A stretch of 40,805 nt of DNA from Oscillospiraceae bacterium (GCA_020025305.1 JAHHSG010000019.1:1-40805); one strand, 5' to 3'. Shown: positions 32,802 to 40,367, numbered from the stretch's first letter. The notes: generated by a model not told the origin, from the sequence alone. A program made the numbers and translations.

Positions 32802-33386
32802 TTAGCGGTGGAGGAGAGGGGAGAGCGGCTTATAAATGAGCAGACATAACACCACATCCAGTGCACCCTTGAGGAGGGTAAAGGGGGCATTGAAGATCAC
32901 CAAACACTCCAAAAGACCGTTGACACCGGGACGAATTTGCTGATACATCTCAATAATGGCATCAATGGGCATAAAAGCGGAGTAGACAGGGTAGGTGATA
33001 AAGTAGTTGATGGGAATGCTCAAAAGTGCCATCGCTACAGCGCCCAGCATAGAGCCCATGACGGCACGGCTGCGGGACTTGCGGCGGCGATAGATCCAGC
33101 CGGCGGGCAATACGAAGCACACTCCCAGCAAAAAATTGCCCAGCTCACCAACACAGCCGGTAGTGCTGCGCAAACAGCAGAACAGATTTTTGATGAGACA
33201 CACTGCGCCGCCGTACAGAGGGCCTAAGGAGAAAGAGGCCAGCAGTGCCGGCAGCTCTGAAAAATCCAGTTTAACAAAGGGCGGTATGAGAAATGGCAGC
33301 GGGAATTCCAGCATCATCAGCACGGTTGCCACGGCGCTGAGCATGGCAGTGACTGCTAGTTTATGGGTATTACGAGTATGGGTCAT
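32802..33386 (-). CDS. ECF transporter substrate-binding (S) component, RibU-like
   Basis: A 194-aa membrane protein with about six transmembrane helices. It has the S-component pattern (KLAVTAMLSAVATVLMML, FLIPPFVKLDFSELPALLASF, GPLYGGAVCLIKNL). The PPFVKLDFSELPALL segment is typical of the RibU riboflavin/FMN group. It works with the shared EcfA-EcfA'-EcfT module, which is not in the window. No FMN riboswitch is visible in its short leader; instead a small terminator lies between its promoter and start. Confidence 0.85.
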   Translation of the reverse strand: MTHTRNTHKLAVTAMLSAVATVLMMLEFPLPFLIPPFVKLDFSELPALLASFSLGPLYGGAVCLIKNLFCCLRSTTGCVGELGNFLLGVCFVLPAGWIYRRRKSRSRAVMGSMLGAVAMALLSIPINYFITYPVYSAFMPIDAIIEMYQQIRPGVNGLLECLVIFNAPFTLLKGALDVVLCLLIYKPLSPLLHR

Positions 33387-33400
33387 GGGGGATCTCCTTT

Positions 33401-33423
33401 AAAAAAGGGAGACGGTCGTCTCC
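33401..33423 (-). terminator. Leader terminator in front of the RibU-like gene
   Basis: On the minus strand the 16-nt palindrome GGAGACGACCGTCTCC is followed by CTTTTTT and then directly by the AAAGGAG ribosome binding site. It lies between the predicted promoter and the start codon and so could attenuate the gene. Confidence 0.65.
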
Positions 33424-33436
33424 TGTAGATATATTC

Positions 33437-33465
33437 ACTATATCGTTCTATGCTGGAAAAAACAA
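33437..33465 (-). promoter_or_regulatory. Promoter of the RibU-like gene
   Basis: TTGTTT (33460-33465) and TATAGT (33437-33442) on the minus strand, 17-bp spacing, start near 33430. Confidence 0.5.
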
Positions 33466-33497
33466 GTGTCATTTGCAACAAAAACGCAGAATTTCTC

Positions 33498-33526
33498 TTT
33501 ACACAATAGAAAATTTGTTCTATAAT
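33498..33526 (+). promoter_or_regulatory. Promoter of the SLOG-family gene
   Basis: TTTACA (33498-33503) and perfect TATAAT (33521-33526) with 17-bp spacing, 29 bp before the start codon. Confidence 0.8.
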
Positions 33527-33554
33527 AAACAGCGTTAGAAAGGGGGATGGAGAT

Positions 33555-34061
33555 ATGCGGGCAAAACAGATCAGCTGCTGCTTTTCCGGCCATCGGCCTG
33601 GTAAACTGCCGTGGGGGGAAAATGAGAGCGATCCACAGTGTGCTGCTTTAAAGAAGCGGCTGTGGGATGTGCTGGAGAGTGCTTATGAAGAGGGATATCG
33701 CCATTTCATCTGCGGTATGGCGCAGGGGTGTGATTTTTACTTTTGCGAAATGGCACTGCAGCTGCGGCACTGCCACGCGGATGTAACGGTGGAGGCTGCC
33801 ATCCCCTGTGCCAGCCAGAGCGCGTGCTGGCCGGTGGAAGAGCGGCAGCGCTATGAAAGATTGGTGGCCGCGTGCGACTATGAAACGCTGGTGCAGGAGA
33901 AGTATACGCCTGGATGCATGCAGCGGCGCAACCGCTATATGGTGGACCACGCCGCACTGCTGATTGCTGTACACGACGGACAGAGCGGCGGTACCTACAG
34001 TACGATCCAATATGCCCTGGGGCGAAAGCTGGATGTTGTGGTACTCTCGCCCACGGAATAA
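33555..34061 (+). CDS. SLOG family protein (DUF1273, YpsA-like)
   Basis: 168 aa. The N-terminal CCFSGHRPGKLPWG and the central GMAQGCDFYFCEMAL and EAAIPCASQ segments are hallmarks of the YpsA/DUF1273 branch of the SLOG (Rossmann-like) nucleotide-binding superfamily. Late VDHAALLIAVHDGQSGGTYSTI forms the predicted ligand pocket. In Bacillus, YpsA affects cell division, but its biochemical ligand is uncertain. It is monocistronic, with its own promoter and a strong terminator. Confidence 0.88.
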   Translation: MRAKQISCCFSGHRPGKLPWGENESDPQCAALKKRLWDVLESAYEEGYRHFICGMAQGCDFYFCEMALQLRHCHADVTVEAAIPCASQSACWPVEERQRYERLVAACDYETLVQEKYTPGCMQRRNRYMVDHAALLIAVHDGQSGGTYSTIQYALGRKLDVVVLSPTE

Positions 34062-34072
34062 TGGGGACATGG

Positions 34073-34118
34073 AAAAAAGCGTGGCTTTTGCCTTCATAGG
34101 CAAAAGCCACGCTTTTTT
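34073..34118. terminator. Bidirectional intrinsic terminator
   Basis: A perfect 20-bp inverted repeat (34073-34092 with 34099-34118) with A tract and T tract on the two sides. It serves the SLOG gene (plus) and spoVAD-spoVAE (minus); it abuts the spoVAE stop codon. Confidence 0.92.
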
Positions 34119-34474
34119 TAGCGTTTTTCGCCGGGGCGAAACAGGAGGGCGGCAAGCAATCCGAAAAAGGTGGCGGCGGTGATGCCGCCTGCTGTGGCGG
34201 AGAGCCCGCCGGTGAGGGCACCCAGCAAGCCTTGCTCCTCCACGGCTTTGGCGACACCACGGGCCAGTGTATAGCCGAACCCGGTCAGGGGGACTGTGGC
34301 GCCTGCGCCGCCCCAATCCACCAGATATTGGTAGACGCCCACCGCTTGCAATACCACACCGCACACCACATAGCCTGCCAAAATGCGGGCAGGAGTGAGG
34401 GAGGTTTTATCAATGATGATTTGTCCTACGGCGCATAAAAGTCCGCCGCAAAGGAATGCGTTGAGATATTCCAT
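34118..34474 (-). CDS. spoVAE: Stage V sporulation protein AE
   Basis: A 118-aa membrane protein beginning MEYLNAFLCGGLLCAVGQII, with the family-typical DKTSLTPARILAGYVVCGVVL, GFGYTLARGVAKAVEEQGLLGAL and FFGLLAALLF segments. SpoVA proteins move Ca-dipicolinic acid into the developing spore and out during germination. The true start (CAT at 34472-34474) overlaps the spoVAD stop by one base (TAATG); the longer upstream frame overlaps spoVAD and is not coding. It follows spoVAD without spoVAC. Confidence 0.92.
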   Translation of the reverse strand: MEYLNAFLCGGLLCAVGQIIIDKTSLTPARILAGYVVCGVVLQAVGVYQYLVDWGGAGATVPLTGFGYTLARGVAKAVEEQGLLGALTGGLSATAGGITAATFFGLLAALLFRPGEKR

Positions 34475-35502
34475 TACTGTACAGCTCCCTTCTCGTTGGA
34501 AAATACCACGGCGTGACAGATACCGGGAATGCTTTGCCCCTGAAAGGAGGATACCGGAGAGAGAAGGGCTCCGGTAGGGGCAAAGAGAATGCGATTCCAT
34601 CGCTTTTGCTGCATCCCCCGCAGCAGATAGCCGCACAGGACCGAAGCTGAGCAGCCGCAGCCGGAGCCGCCGGCGTGCATATCCTGGCCCTTCAGATCGT
34701 ATAAGAGCATGCCGCAGTCGTGATAGTTTTTTTTCATATCGATGCCGTCGTTGGCAAAGAGATCAATGACAATCTCGTGTCCAAGATGGCCGAGATCTCC
34801 GGTGAGAATCAAATCGTAATCCTTCGGCTTTTCGCCGGTGGCTTGGAAGTGGGCACGGAGCGTATCATAGGCGGCCGGTGCCATGGCAGCACCCATGTTG
34901 TTGACATCGGTGATGCCCATATCTACAATTTTACCGCAGGTGACATGGGTGATATAGGGTCCGTCGCCCTGTGCACCTAAGATGCAGCAGCCGGCAGCGG
35001 TGGCCGTCCACTGAGCGGTGGGGGTGCGCTGATTGCCGTAAGGTGTGGGCATACGAAACTGTCGCTCTGCGGCGCAATAGTGGGAGCTGGTCATAGCAGC
35101 GGCCAGATGGGCAAAACCGCCGTCCAGCAGCAGCGAGGCCAGCGACAGACCTTCCCCTATGGTGGAACAGGCACCGTAGATTCCGTAGAAGGGAATGTTA
35201 AAATCCCGCAGAGCGAAGGTGGTGGCGATACACTGGTTGAGAAGATCACCGGCCAGCACAAAATCCAGATCATTGGCGGTAATCCCGCCCTTTTCCAGTG
35301 CCGATTCCAGCGCACGGCGCTGCATCACGGACTCACCCTGCTCCCATGTTTTTGCGCCGAAAAAGGAGTCGTTGGAGAGGATGTCAAAGAAATCAGCCAG
35401 CGGGCCCTCACCCTCCATCTTTCCGCCGATGTTGGCAAAGGAGACCACACTGGGCGGATGGGCAAGCCGCAGTGTCTGGGGTCCCAGTCGTTTTGTTTGC
35501 AT
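34474..35502 (-). CDS. spoVAD: Stage V sporulation protein AD
   Basis: A 342-aa thiolase-fold protein. TWEQGESVMQRRALESALEK, DLDFVLAGDLLNQ, GIYGACSTIGEGLSLASLLL, SHYCAAERQFRMPTPYGNQR and GGSGCGCSASVL are diagnostic of SpoVAD. In Bacillus it sits on the outer face of the spore inner membrane and binds dipicolinic acid. It is first in a two-gene operon with spoVAE. Its upstream region carries a sigma-G-like promoter, as expected for forespore expression. The usual upstream partner spoVAC is missing at this locus and is expected elsewhere in the genome. Confidence 0.95.
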   Translation of the reverse strand: MQTKRLGPQTLRLAHPPSVVSFANIGGKMEGEGPLADFFDILSNDSFFGAKTWEQGESVMQRRALESALEKGGITANDLDFVLAGDLLNQCIATTFALRDFNIPFYGIYGACSTIGEGLSLASLLLDGGFAHLAAAMTSSHYCAAERQFRMPTPYGNQRTPTAQWTATAAGCCILGAQGDGPYITHVTCGKIVDMGITDVNNMGAAMAPAAYDTLRAHFQATGEKPKDYDLILTGDLGHLGHEIVIDLFANDGIDMKKNYHDCGMLLYDLKGQDMHAGGSGCGCSASVLCGYLLRGMQQKRWNRILFAPTGALLSPVSSFQGQSIPGICHAVVFSNEKGAVQ

Positions 35503-35531
35503 AGTTATGTTCCCCTCTCATGCGTTTTCCC

Positions 35532-35560
35532 TATTTTACCCGGCAGTATAAAAAATATGC
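35532..35560 (-). promoter_or_regulatory. Candidate forespore (sigma-G/sigma-F) promoter of spoVAD
   Basis: On the minus strand GCATA (35556-35560), the sigma-G -35 core, is followed after 17 bp by TAAAATA (35532-35538), similar to the CAWANTW -10. About 30 bp separate it from the start codon. Confidence 0.5.
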
Positions 35561-35592
35561 ACTGTAACACCATAGAAAAACGGAAATAATAC

Positions 35593-35621
35593 TGGAAATG
35601 CAAGGAAAAATGGAGTATAAT
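35593..35621 (+). promoter_or_regulatory. Promoter of the cysteine-rich protein gene
   Basis: TGGAAA (35593-35598) and perfect TATAAT (35616-35621), 17-bp spacing, 40 bp before the ATG. Confidence 0.55.
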
Positions 35622-35660
35622 AACTAAGTTTAATCACATAGAAATGAGAGGAGAAGTCGT

Positions 35661-36263
35661 ATGGATCGTATGGAGGAAATGCGAAGCTTTGGCTATTTGT
35701 GCCCCAAGTGCGGCAAGGTGGTCATGCACCAGCGCAGCCGTTTTGCCCTGTCGGCGGCGGCCGCTCACATGGAGTGTCAGTGCGGCGAAACTTCTTTGCG
35801 GGTGGAGACGGACGGCACGAAGTTCCGCCTGTGGGTGCCCTGCGGCCTGTGCGGTCAGACGCATCAGGCCGAGTGCAGCATGGAGAACGTGCTGGAAGGA
35901 CGGGGAATCGGACTTGCCTGCCCGGAGACACGGCAGTTGTGCTGCTATGTGGGGGAGGAGCAGCAGGTGCGCTCTGCGCTGGAGGGACTTGCCATCCGGG
36001 CGGAGAAAGAAAAAAACGAAAACCCGGAGGCTTTTACCGATAATGTGATCATGTATGAGGTGCTCTCGGAACTGAAGGAAATTGCAGCCCGGGGAGGAAT
36101 CCATTGTTCTTGCGGCAGTCAGCAGTATCGTATTCGGGTGGGGCGGGATTCGGTAGATCTCATCTGCCCCGTCTGTGGGGGACGGCTTCGCCTTCCGGCT
36201 GCTACAGATGAAGATCTGGATCAGCTGTGCTGCCGGTTGGAGTTGGAAATTCACGGCCAATGA
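35661..36263 (+). CDS. Cysteine-rich zinc-ribbon-like protein of unknown function
   Basis: 200 aa with repeated CxxC-type pairs: CPKCG (14-18), CQCG (about 39-42), CGLCG (about 62-66), CSCG (about 151-154) and CPVCG (about 170-174). This suggests two or more zinc ribbons bracketing a helical middle (about 95-145). No catalytic motif, signal peptide or membrane helix is visible. GAGGAGAAG precedes the ATG. I do not recognise a named family. It resembles conserved hypothetical proteins of Oscillospiraceae in style and may bind nucleic acid or metal. Confidence 0.75.
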   Translation: MDRMEEMRSFGYLCPKCGKVVMHQRSRFALSAAAAHMECQCGETSLRVETDGTKFRLWVPCGLCGQTHQAECSMENVLEGRGIGLACPETRQLCCYVGEEQQVRSALEGLAIRAEKEKNENPEAFTDNVIMYEVLSELKEIAARGGIHCSCGSQQYRIRVGRDSVDLICPVCGGRLRLPAATDEDLDQLCCRLELEIHGQ

Positions 36264-36533
36264 GCGCCAGTGTCGCTTTTGCGCTTTTTCTGACAGCCAA
36301 GCCCATTTGTGTGTAAGAGCCACTCGTTATATCCTATGGGATTCGGATGATGAGGCCCCAACTCTTGGTGACGGCTGCCACGATCCCAGCAAAGACCATG
36401 GGCGATCTAATGGAGGCGGATGTAAGAGCCTCCCGATATGGTACTTTTATAATATAAGATCCCTCTGTGCCGCCGGCTGACCAAACAGTGGTGTTTGCAG
36501 AGGGTGGAGATGAAGAGAGAAGGAGTGTTGCAA
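36264..36533 (+). other. Intergenic region before the cation transporter gene
   Basis: 270 bp. A weak terminator-like stem AGCGC/GCGCT followed by TTTTTC (about 36263-36288) ends the preceding gene. TATAAT at 36448-36453 is a candidate -10 without a good -35. The 10-mer TGTAAGAGCC occurs twice (36312-36321, 36421-36430). No metal riboswitch could be recognised by eye. Confidence 0.4.
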
Positions 36534-37706
36534 GTGATATCCCTGCTATCAAAATGGTTCATTCCAAATCGGGACAATACCAGTGACCCGGCCGTGCGCC
36601 GTGCCTATGGGCAGTTGTGCGGCATCGTGGGTATCGTGTTGAATATCCTGTTATTTTTGGGCAAATTTATCGCCGGACGAGTCAGCGGCTCCATTGCCAT
36701 TACAGCGGACGCATTTAATAACCTGTCAGATGCAGGCTCTTCGGTGGTGACGCTGCTGGGCTTCCGCTTGGGCGGATTAAAGCCGGATCGAAACCATCCC
36801 TTTGGTCACGGACGATTTGAGTATATCTCCGGACTGGTGGTGTCGGCACTGATCCTGCTGATGGGAGTAGAACTGGCACGGTCCTCTTTCCAAAAGATCT
36901 TTCATCCCACGGAAGTGGAAGTGAACGGGTTGGCGGTCACTGTTTTACTGGTGTCCATCGCTGTAAAGCTGTATATGACGTTTTATAACCGGGTGATCGG
37001 TAAGAAAATCAACTCCGCAGCCATGGCGGCTACCGGCGTGGATAGCTTTTCTGATACGATGGCCACTTTGGCGGTGCTCGTAGCGATGGCGGTGAGCCAT
37101 TTCACCCATTTGATGATCGATGGATGGGTGGGAATGCTGGTGGCCGTATTTATCCTTGTCTCGGCATGGAAAGCGGCTCTTGAGACACTCAACCCGCTGC
37201 TGGGACAGGCTCCGGCACCGGAACTGGTAGAGCATATCCGGGAGCTGGTCATGGCGCATGGGCAGGTGTGCGGCATTCATGATCTGGTGGTACACGACTA
37301 TGGACCGGGTAGAATGATGATTTCTCTCCATGCCGAAGTGCCCTCCGACGGCAATATTCTGGAGATGCACGATGTGATCGACGGTATCGAGATGGAGTTG
37401 GAGGAAGAGCTGGGCTGCGAGGCAGTGATTCACATGGACCCCATCGTCACGAATGATACAGAGACGATTAAGATGCGCGACCGTGTGGTGGAGTTGGTGC
37501 AGGAGGTGGAAGCCGATGCTACGATCCACGATTTCCGCATGGTTACAGGTCCCACCCACACCAACCTCATCTTCGATGTGTCAGTGCCCTTCGGAGGGGG
37601 AAAGAGCGAGGCGGCTATCGAAGAAGAAATCCGCACGAGAGTACGGCTGCTTCCCGGCAACTATTATGCGGTAGTACGCGTGGAACATGCTTATATTGAT
37701 GTATAA
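36534..37706 (+). CDS. Cation diffusion facilitator (CDF) family transporter
   Basis: About 390 aa. Six transmembrane helices (about 30-205) contain the CDF metal-site motifs: DAFNNLSDAGS in TM2 and DSFSDTMAT in TM5, plus HPFGHGRFEY between TM2 and TM3. The cytoplasmic C-terminal domain has VHDYGPGRMMISLHAEVP and HMDP. Its length exceeds the common 300-aa form because of a duplicated ferredoxin-like tail. It probably exports divalent cations such as Mn, Zn, Fe or Co in exchange for protons. I take GTG at 36534 because AAGGAG lies 8 nt upstream; an in-frame TTG at 36495 is less supported. Confidence 0.9.
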   Translation: MISLLSKWFIPNRDNTSDPAVRRAYGQLCGIVGIVLNILLFLGKFIAGRVSGSIAITADAFNNLSDAGSSVVTLLGFRLGGLKPDRNHPFGHGRFEYISGLVVSALILLMGVELARSSFQKIFHPTEVEVNGLAVTVLLVSIAVKLYMTFYNRVIGKKINSAAMAATGVDSFSDTMATLAVLVAMAVSHFTHLMIDGWVGMLVAVFILVSAWKAALETLNPLLGQAPAPELVEHIRELVMAHGQVCGIHDLVVHDYGPGRMMISLHAEVPSDGNILEMHDVIDGIEMELEEELGCEAVIHMDPIVTNDTETIKMRDRVVELVQEVEADATIHDFRMVTGPTHTNLIFDVSVPFGGGKSEAAIEEEIRTRVRLLPGNYYAVVRVEHAYIDV

Positions 37707-37718
37707 GATAAATCAAAG

Positions 37719-37762
37719 GAAATATAAAAAGACCGCCTGGAAGGCGGCCTTTTTATATTTCC
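37719..37762. terminator. Bidirectional intrinsic terminator
   Basis: A 20-bp stem with one mismatch (37719-37738 with 37743-37762 approximately), A-rich left arm and T-rich right arm. It serves the CDF gene and the convergent ArsC-like gene. Confidence 0.88.
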
Positions 37763-37804
37763 TGCTGGGGATACCGCGGCGGGAGGATTTGTGGTATACT
37801 GTCA

Positions 37805-38140
37805 TTACGTCCAGGTTTGCCAGACCTCCGGATGGAAGCCAACGGTGGCCTGTTTTCCGTTGCGGACGATAGGTGCGTTAAAGAGTTCCGGGTGCTCCAG
37901 TAACTTTTCCTCCGCAGCCTGCGGCGTGAGGTAGGCCATGTACAGTTCCTCATAGGCACGGCAGCTCTTGTTGACCAATGCCTCATAGCCTACAGCGGCC
38001 TTTACACTGCGGTACTCCCCTGCGGAGAGCCCCTTGCTGGTAAGATCAATGTACTGATACTTGATGCGCCGCTCTTTGAACCAACGTTCCGCTTTTTTTG
38101 TGTCGAAGGATTTGCGCATACCAAAAATCTGAATGTTCAT
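37805..38140 (-). CDS. ArsC/Spx-fold protein (YffB-like) lacking the usual cysteine
   Basis: 111 aa. MNIQIFGMRKSFDTKKAERWFKERRIKYQ aligns with the start of YffB/ArsC-like thioredoxin-fold proteins. However, the residue pattern G-x-x-N-C-D-T-x-K-K-A is here G-M-R-K-S-F-D-T-K-K-A, so the catalytic cysteine is replaced. The later FNAPIVRNGKQATVGF is the conserved cis-proline/substrate region. It therefore cannot act as a classical arsenate reductase and may be a regulator or binding protein. The start at 38140 is chosen by alignment with the fold; the upstream extension is not coding. Confidence 0.82.
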   Translation of the reverse strand: MNIQIFGMRKSFDTKKAERWFKERRIKYQYIDLTSKGLSAGEYRSVKAAVGYEALVNKSCRAYEELYMAYLTPQAAEEKLLEHPELFNAPIVRNGKQATVGFHPEVWQTWT

Positions 38141-38182
38141 AAGAAGACTCCTATTTAAAATTTTGTGATGGAGGGGACAGCC

Positions 38183-38899
38183 ATGGATGAGAAAATAAAG
38201 CAATTGAAGGAAATGGTAGACAGCAGTCATCATATCGTCTTTTTCGGCGGGGCCGGTGTGTCCACGGAGTCTGGAATCAAGGATTTTCGCAGTGTGGACG
38301 GCTTATACAGCCAGAAATTTGCCTATCCGCCGGAAACTATGTTGAGCCACACTTTTTATGTACAGCATAAGGAAGCGTTTTTTGATTTCTACCGCCATCA
38401 GATGCTGGCGCTGGATGCCAAGCCAAATGCAGCCCATTTGAAGCTGGCCCAGTGGGAGCGGGAGGGAAAGCTGAAGGCGGTCATCACCCAGAATATCGAC
38501 GGGCTTCATCAGGCAGCCGGCAGCCGCGAGGTACTGGAACTCCATGGAAGCGTGTGGCGCAATTACTGTGAGTGCTGTCATGCTTTCTACGGCGTGGAGA
38601 CCGTTGCACAAAGCCGTGGGATTCCCCGCTGCAAGTGCGGCGGAGCCATCAAGCCGGACGTGGTGCTCTACGAGGAGGGGCTGGATGAGAAAGTAATGGA
38701 TCAGGCCCTTCACTATATCCGTCAGGCGGATATGCTCATTATCGGAGGTACGTCGCTGGTGGTCTATCCGGCGGCAGGCTTGGTGCGCTATTACCGCGGC
38801 CACAAGCTGGTGGTCATCAATAAGGGACAGACCGGCGCAAATGTGGGGGCGGATCTGGTGATTGATGGGCCCATCGGAGAGGTGTTCTCCCAACTGTAA
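38183..38899 (+). CDS. cobB: NAD-dependent protein deacylase, Sir2 family
   Basis: 238 aa. NAD-binding GGAGVSTESGIKDFRS (about 22-37), TQNIDGLHQ (about 102-110), catalytic H121 in ELHGS, and zinc cysteines C129/C132 (NYCECC) and C150/C152 (CKCGG) are all in place. IGGTSLVVYPAAGL binds the nicotinamide ribose. The class is bacterial SIR2/CobB, which removes acetyl and other acyl groups from protein lysines. GGAGGGG lies a few bases before ATG 38183; two earlier in-frame starts (38165, 38168) lack that spacing. Confidence 0.93.
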   Translation: MDEKIKQLKEMVDSSHHIVFFGGAGVSTESGIKDFRSVDGLYSQKFAYPPETMLSHTFYVQHKEAFFDFYRHQMLALDAKPNAAHLKLAQWEREGKLKAVITQNIDGLHQAAGSREVLELHGSVWRNYCECCHAFYGVETVAQSRGIPRCKCGGAIKPDVVLYEEGLDEKVMDQALHYIRQADMLIIGGTSLVVYPAAGLVRYYRGHKLVVINKGQTGANVGADLVIDGPIGEVFSQL

Positions 38900-38977
38900 G
38901 GCGAGTATACCACATGGAGAGGCTGAATACAAATCTCTCCGTCTGCCGTGACGGGGAGGAAAGTTTTATTTACCCCC

Positions 38978-39005
38978 TTGACAAAAGCTGTAGAAGTGTT
39001 ATAAT
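38978..39005 (+). promoter_or_regulatory. Promoter of the tRNA-Leu pair
   Basis: Consensus TTGACA (38978-38983) and TATAAT (39000-39005) with 16-bp spacing, 32 bp before the first tRNA. Confidence 0.85.
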
Positions 39006-39036
39006 AAGCAAGCATTCGATTTTTGAGGATTGATTT

Positions 39037-39123
39037 GCGAGTGTGCTGGAATAGGCAGACAGGCAAGCTTGAGGTGCTTGTGTTCGACAGGACGTGTGGG
39101 TTCAAGTCCCATCACTCGCACCA
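39037..39123 (+). tRNA. tRNA-Leu (anticodon GAG)
   Basis: A complete class II tRNA, 87 nt including encoded CCA. Acceptor stem GCGAGTG/CACTCGC, anticodon stem CAAGC/GCTTG with loop TTGAGGT (anticodon at 39071-39073), a long variable arm, and T-loop GGTTCAAGTCC. Confidence 0.96.
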
Positions 39124-39146
39124 TTCTCTTAAAATAGAATAGACGC

Positions 39147-39234
39147 GCGCGAGTGGTGGAATTGGCAGACTCGCTAGATTCAGGTTCTAGTGCTCATTAC
39201 GGGCGTGCGGGTTCAAGTCCCGCCTCGCGCACCA
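39147..39234 (+). tRNA. tRNA-Leu (anticodon CAG)
   Basis: A complete class II tRNA, 88 nt including CCA. Acceptor GCGCGAG/CTCGCGC, anticodon stem CTAGA/TCTAG with loop TTCAGGT (anticodon at 39181-39183), long variable arm and T-loop GGTTCAAGTCC. It is 23 bp after the first tRNA and co-transcribed. Confidence 0.96.
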
Positions 39235-39236
39235 GC

Positions 39237-39269
39237 AAAAATGCTCACGCTTTTGCGTGAGCATTTTTT
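39237..39269 (+). terminator. Intrinsic terminator of the tRNA operon
   Basis: A perfect 14-bp stem (39237-39250 with 39255-39268) with a TTTT loop and a T tract. Confidence 0.92.
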
Positions 39270-39355
39270 GTATATACATTGACAGCTGTTGGCCGTCTAG
39301 AAAGTATATTGAGTCATGCAAATTTACAAGAGATCGGGATACGGGAGGTTATACC

Positions 39356-39766
39356 ATGGATTTTGAAAAGATGCTGCACTATCGCAAAGCGAGCAATGCC
39401 TTTGCAAATAAGATGGGGATCTGTGTAGAGGAAATTGCTGAAGGCTATGCAAGAGTTACCAAGACAGTGCAGGAAGACGAGATCAATCCGGGCGGCACGA
39501 CCCATGGCGGTGTTTGCTTTACGCTGGCGGATATCGCTGCAGGTTCGGCTTCCACTACGCACGGACATGTCTCTGCTACTGTGAATGCAAGCTATCAGTA
39601 TCTCAATGCCTGCTATGCCGGAGATACACTGACGGCAGAGGCCAGAGAAATCAAAAGCGGTCGGACACTGTGCGTCTATGAGGTGAGTATCAAAGATCAG
39701 AACAATAAGCATATCGGTCAGGGAACATTTACATTCTTCATCAAGGAACAGAAACTGAATATTTGA
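39356..39766 (+). CDS. PaaI family hotdog-fold thioesterase
   Basis: A 136-aa single hotdog domain. The active-site segment INPGGTTHGGVCFTLADIAAG holds the HGG motif and the catalytic aspartate. SATVNASYQYLNAC and GRTLCVYEVSIKD complete the fold. These enzymes hydrolyse acyl-CoA thioesters, often aromatic acyl-CoAs. The ATG at 39356 follows GGGAGG; the longer frame from 39257 is not needed. Monocistronic, with a terminator after it. Confidence 0.9.
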   Translation: MDFEKMLHYRKASNAFANKMGICVEEIAEGYARVTKTVQEDEINPGGTTHGGVCFTLADIAAGSASTTHGHVSATVNASYQYLNACYAGDTLTAEAREIKSGRTLCVYEVSIKDQNNKHIGQGTFTFFIKEQKLNI

Positions 39767-39786
39767 CATCAAACAAAAACATAAAA

Positions 39787-39849
39787 AATGCGAAACACCT
39801 TGATTCTCTAAGGCTTTTAGCCTTGACATCAAAAGTGTTTCGCTTTTTT
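39787..39849 (+). terminator. Branched intrinsic terminator after the thioesterase gene
   Basis: Outer stem GCGAAACAC (39790-39798)/GTGTTTCGC (39835-39843) encloses a second hairpin AAGGC/GCCTT and is followed by TTTTTT. A tract on the left makes it potentially bidirectional. Confidence 0.8.
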
Positions 39850-39945
39850 GGTGCGCGAGGAGATACAGAACTTCTCAAAAAAACCAGTAATATCAATGGT
39901 TTATGGGCATCTGAACAGAAAATTATCTTGTATAACCCCCGTTTT

Positions 39946-39976
39946 AGGGCGGCTGTTTTGAAACAGCCGCCCTTTT
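39946..39976 (+). terminator. Second strong hairpin, terminator-like
   Basis: A 13-bp perfect inverted repeat (39946-39958 with 39961-39973) followed by only TTTT. No gene immediately upstream needs it; it may be left over from a lost gene. Confidence 0.5.
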
Positions 39977-40136
39977 GCAAGTTCAAATAAATGTGCCGAT
40001 TAGGGGGCAAAAGGCCTCACTTTTCTCCCCGTATTGTCTGTCAGAAAGAGGATGCAGATGATTCATCATCCGGTGGCACAGAGTGGGTATTTCCCCGTAG
40101 AACAAACATTGTTTCAAACCGCCGGGGGAGGTGATA

Positions 40137-40367
40137 TGATGGTGGTATTTTGTAGCGAAAAAAAGCGACGACACGGTGATGGCAAACTGCCACCTGCGGA
40201 ACACGGCTTTGCAGCTGAAAGCAAAGGGGCTTCTCTCCCTGATGCTCTCGTGGTCGGAGAATTGGGACTACACCACCAAAGGCCTTGCCCGGATATGCCA
40301 AGACGGAGTGGACAGCATTTGTGCCGCAGTTCTCTTTTTGTACAGTCCCTTTCTTGTTTGTCCATAG
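40137..40367 (+). pseudogene. Decayed replication-type helix-turn-helix gene
   Basis: In one frame the DNA encodes WWYFVAKKSDDTVMANCHLR, then LQLKAKGLLSLMLSWSENWDYTTKGLARICQDGVDSICAAVL. This is the beginning of the HTH domain found in plasmid/ICE replication-initiator-like proteins of Firmicutes (TVMSNxHLRDxxLSLKAKGLLSxMLSLPxxWDYT). A stop codon lies right before the segment, the probable ATG (40136) is in another frame, and the similarity ends after about 65 residues. GGGAGGTGA still precedes the old start. It is a frameshifted, truncated fragment of a mobile element. Confidence 0.6.

Noticed and set aside
36264..36533. Metal riboswitch (NiCo or Mn type) before the CDF transporter
   Set aside because: No matching conserved core could be found by eye; only a -10 box and a short direct repeat.
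39763..39990. 75-aa plus-strand frame after the thioesterase
   Set aside because: It runs through the branched terminator and a second hairpin, so it is a chance frame.
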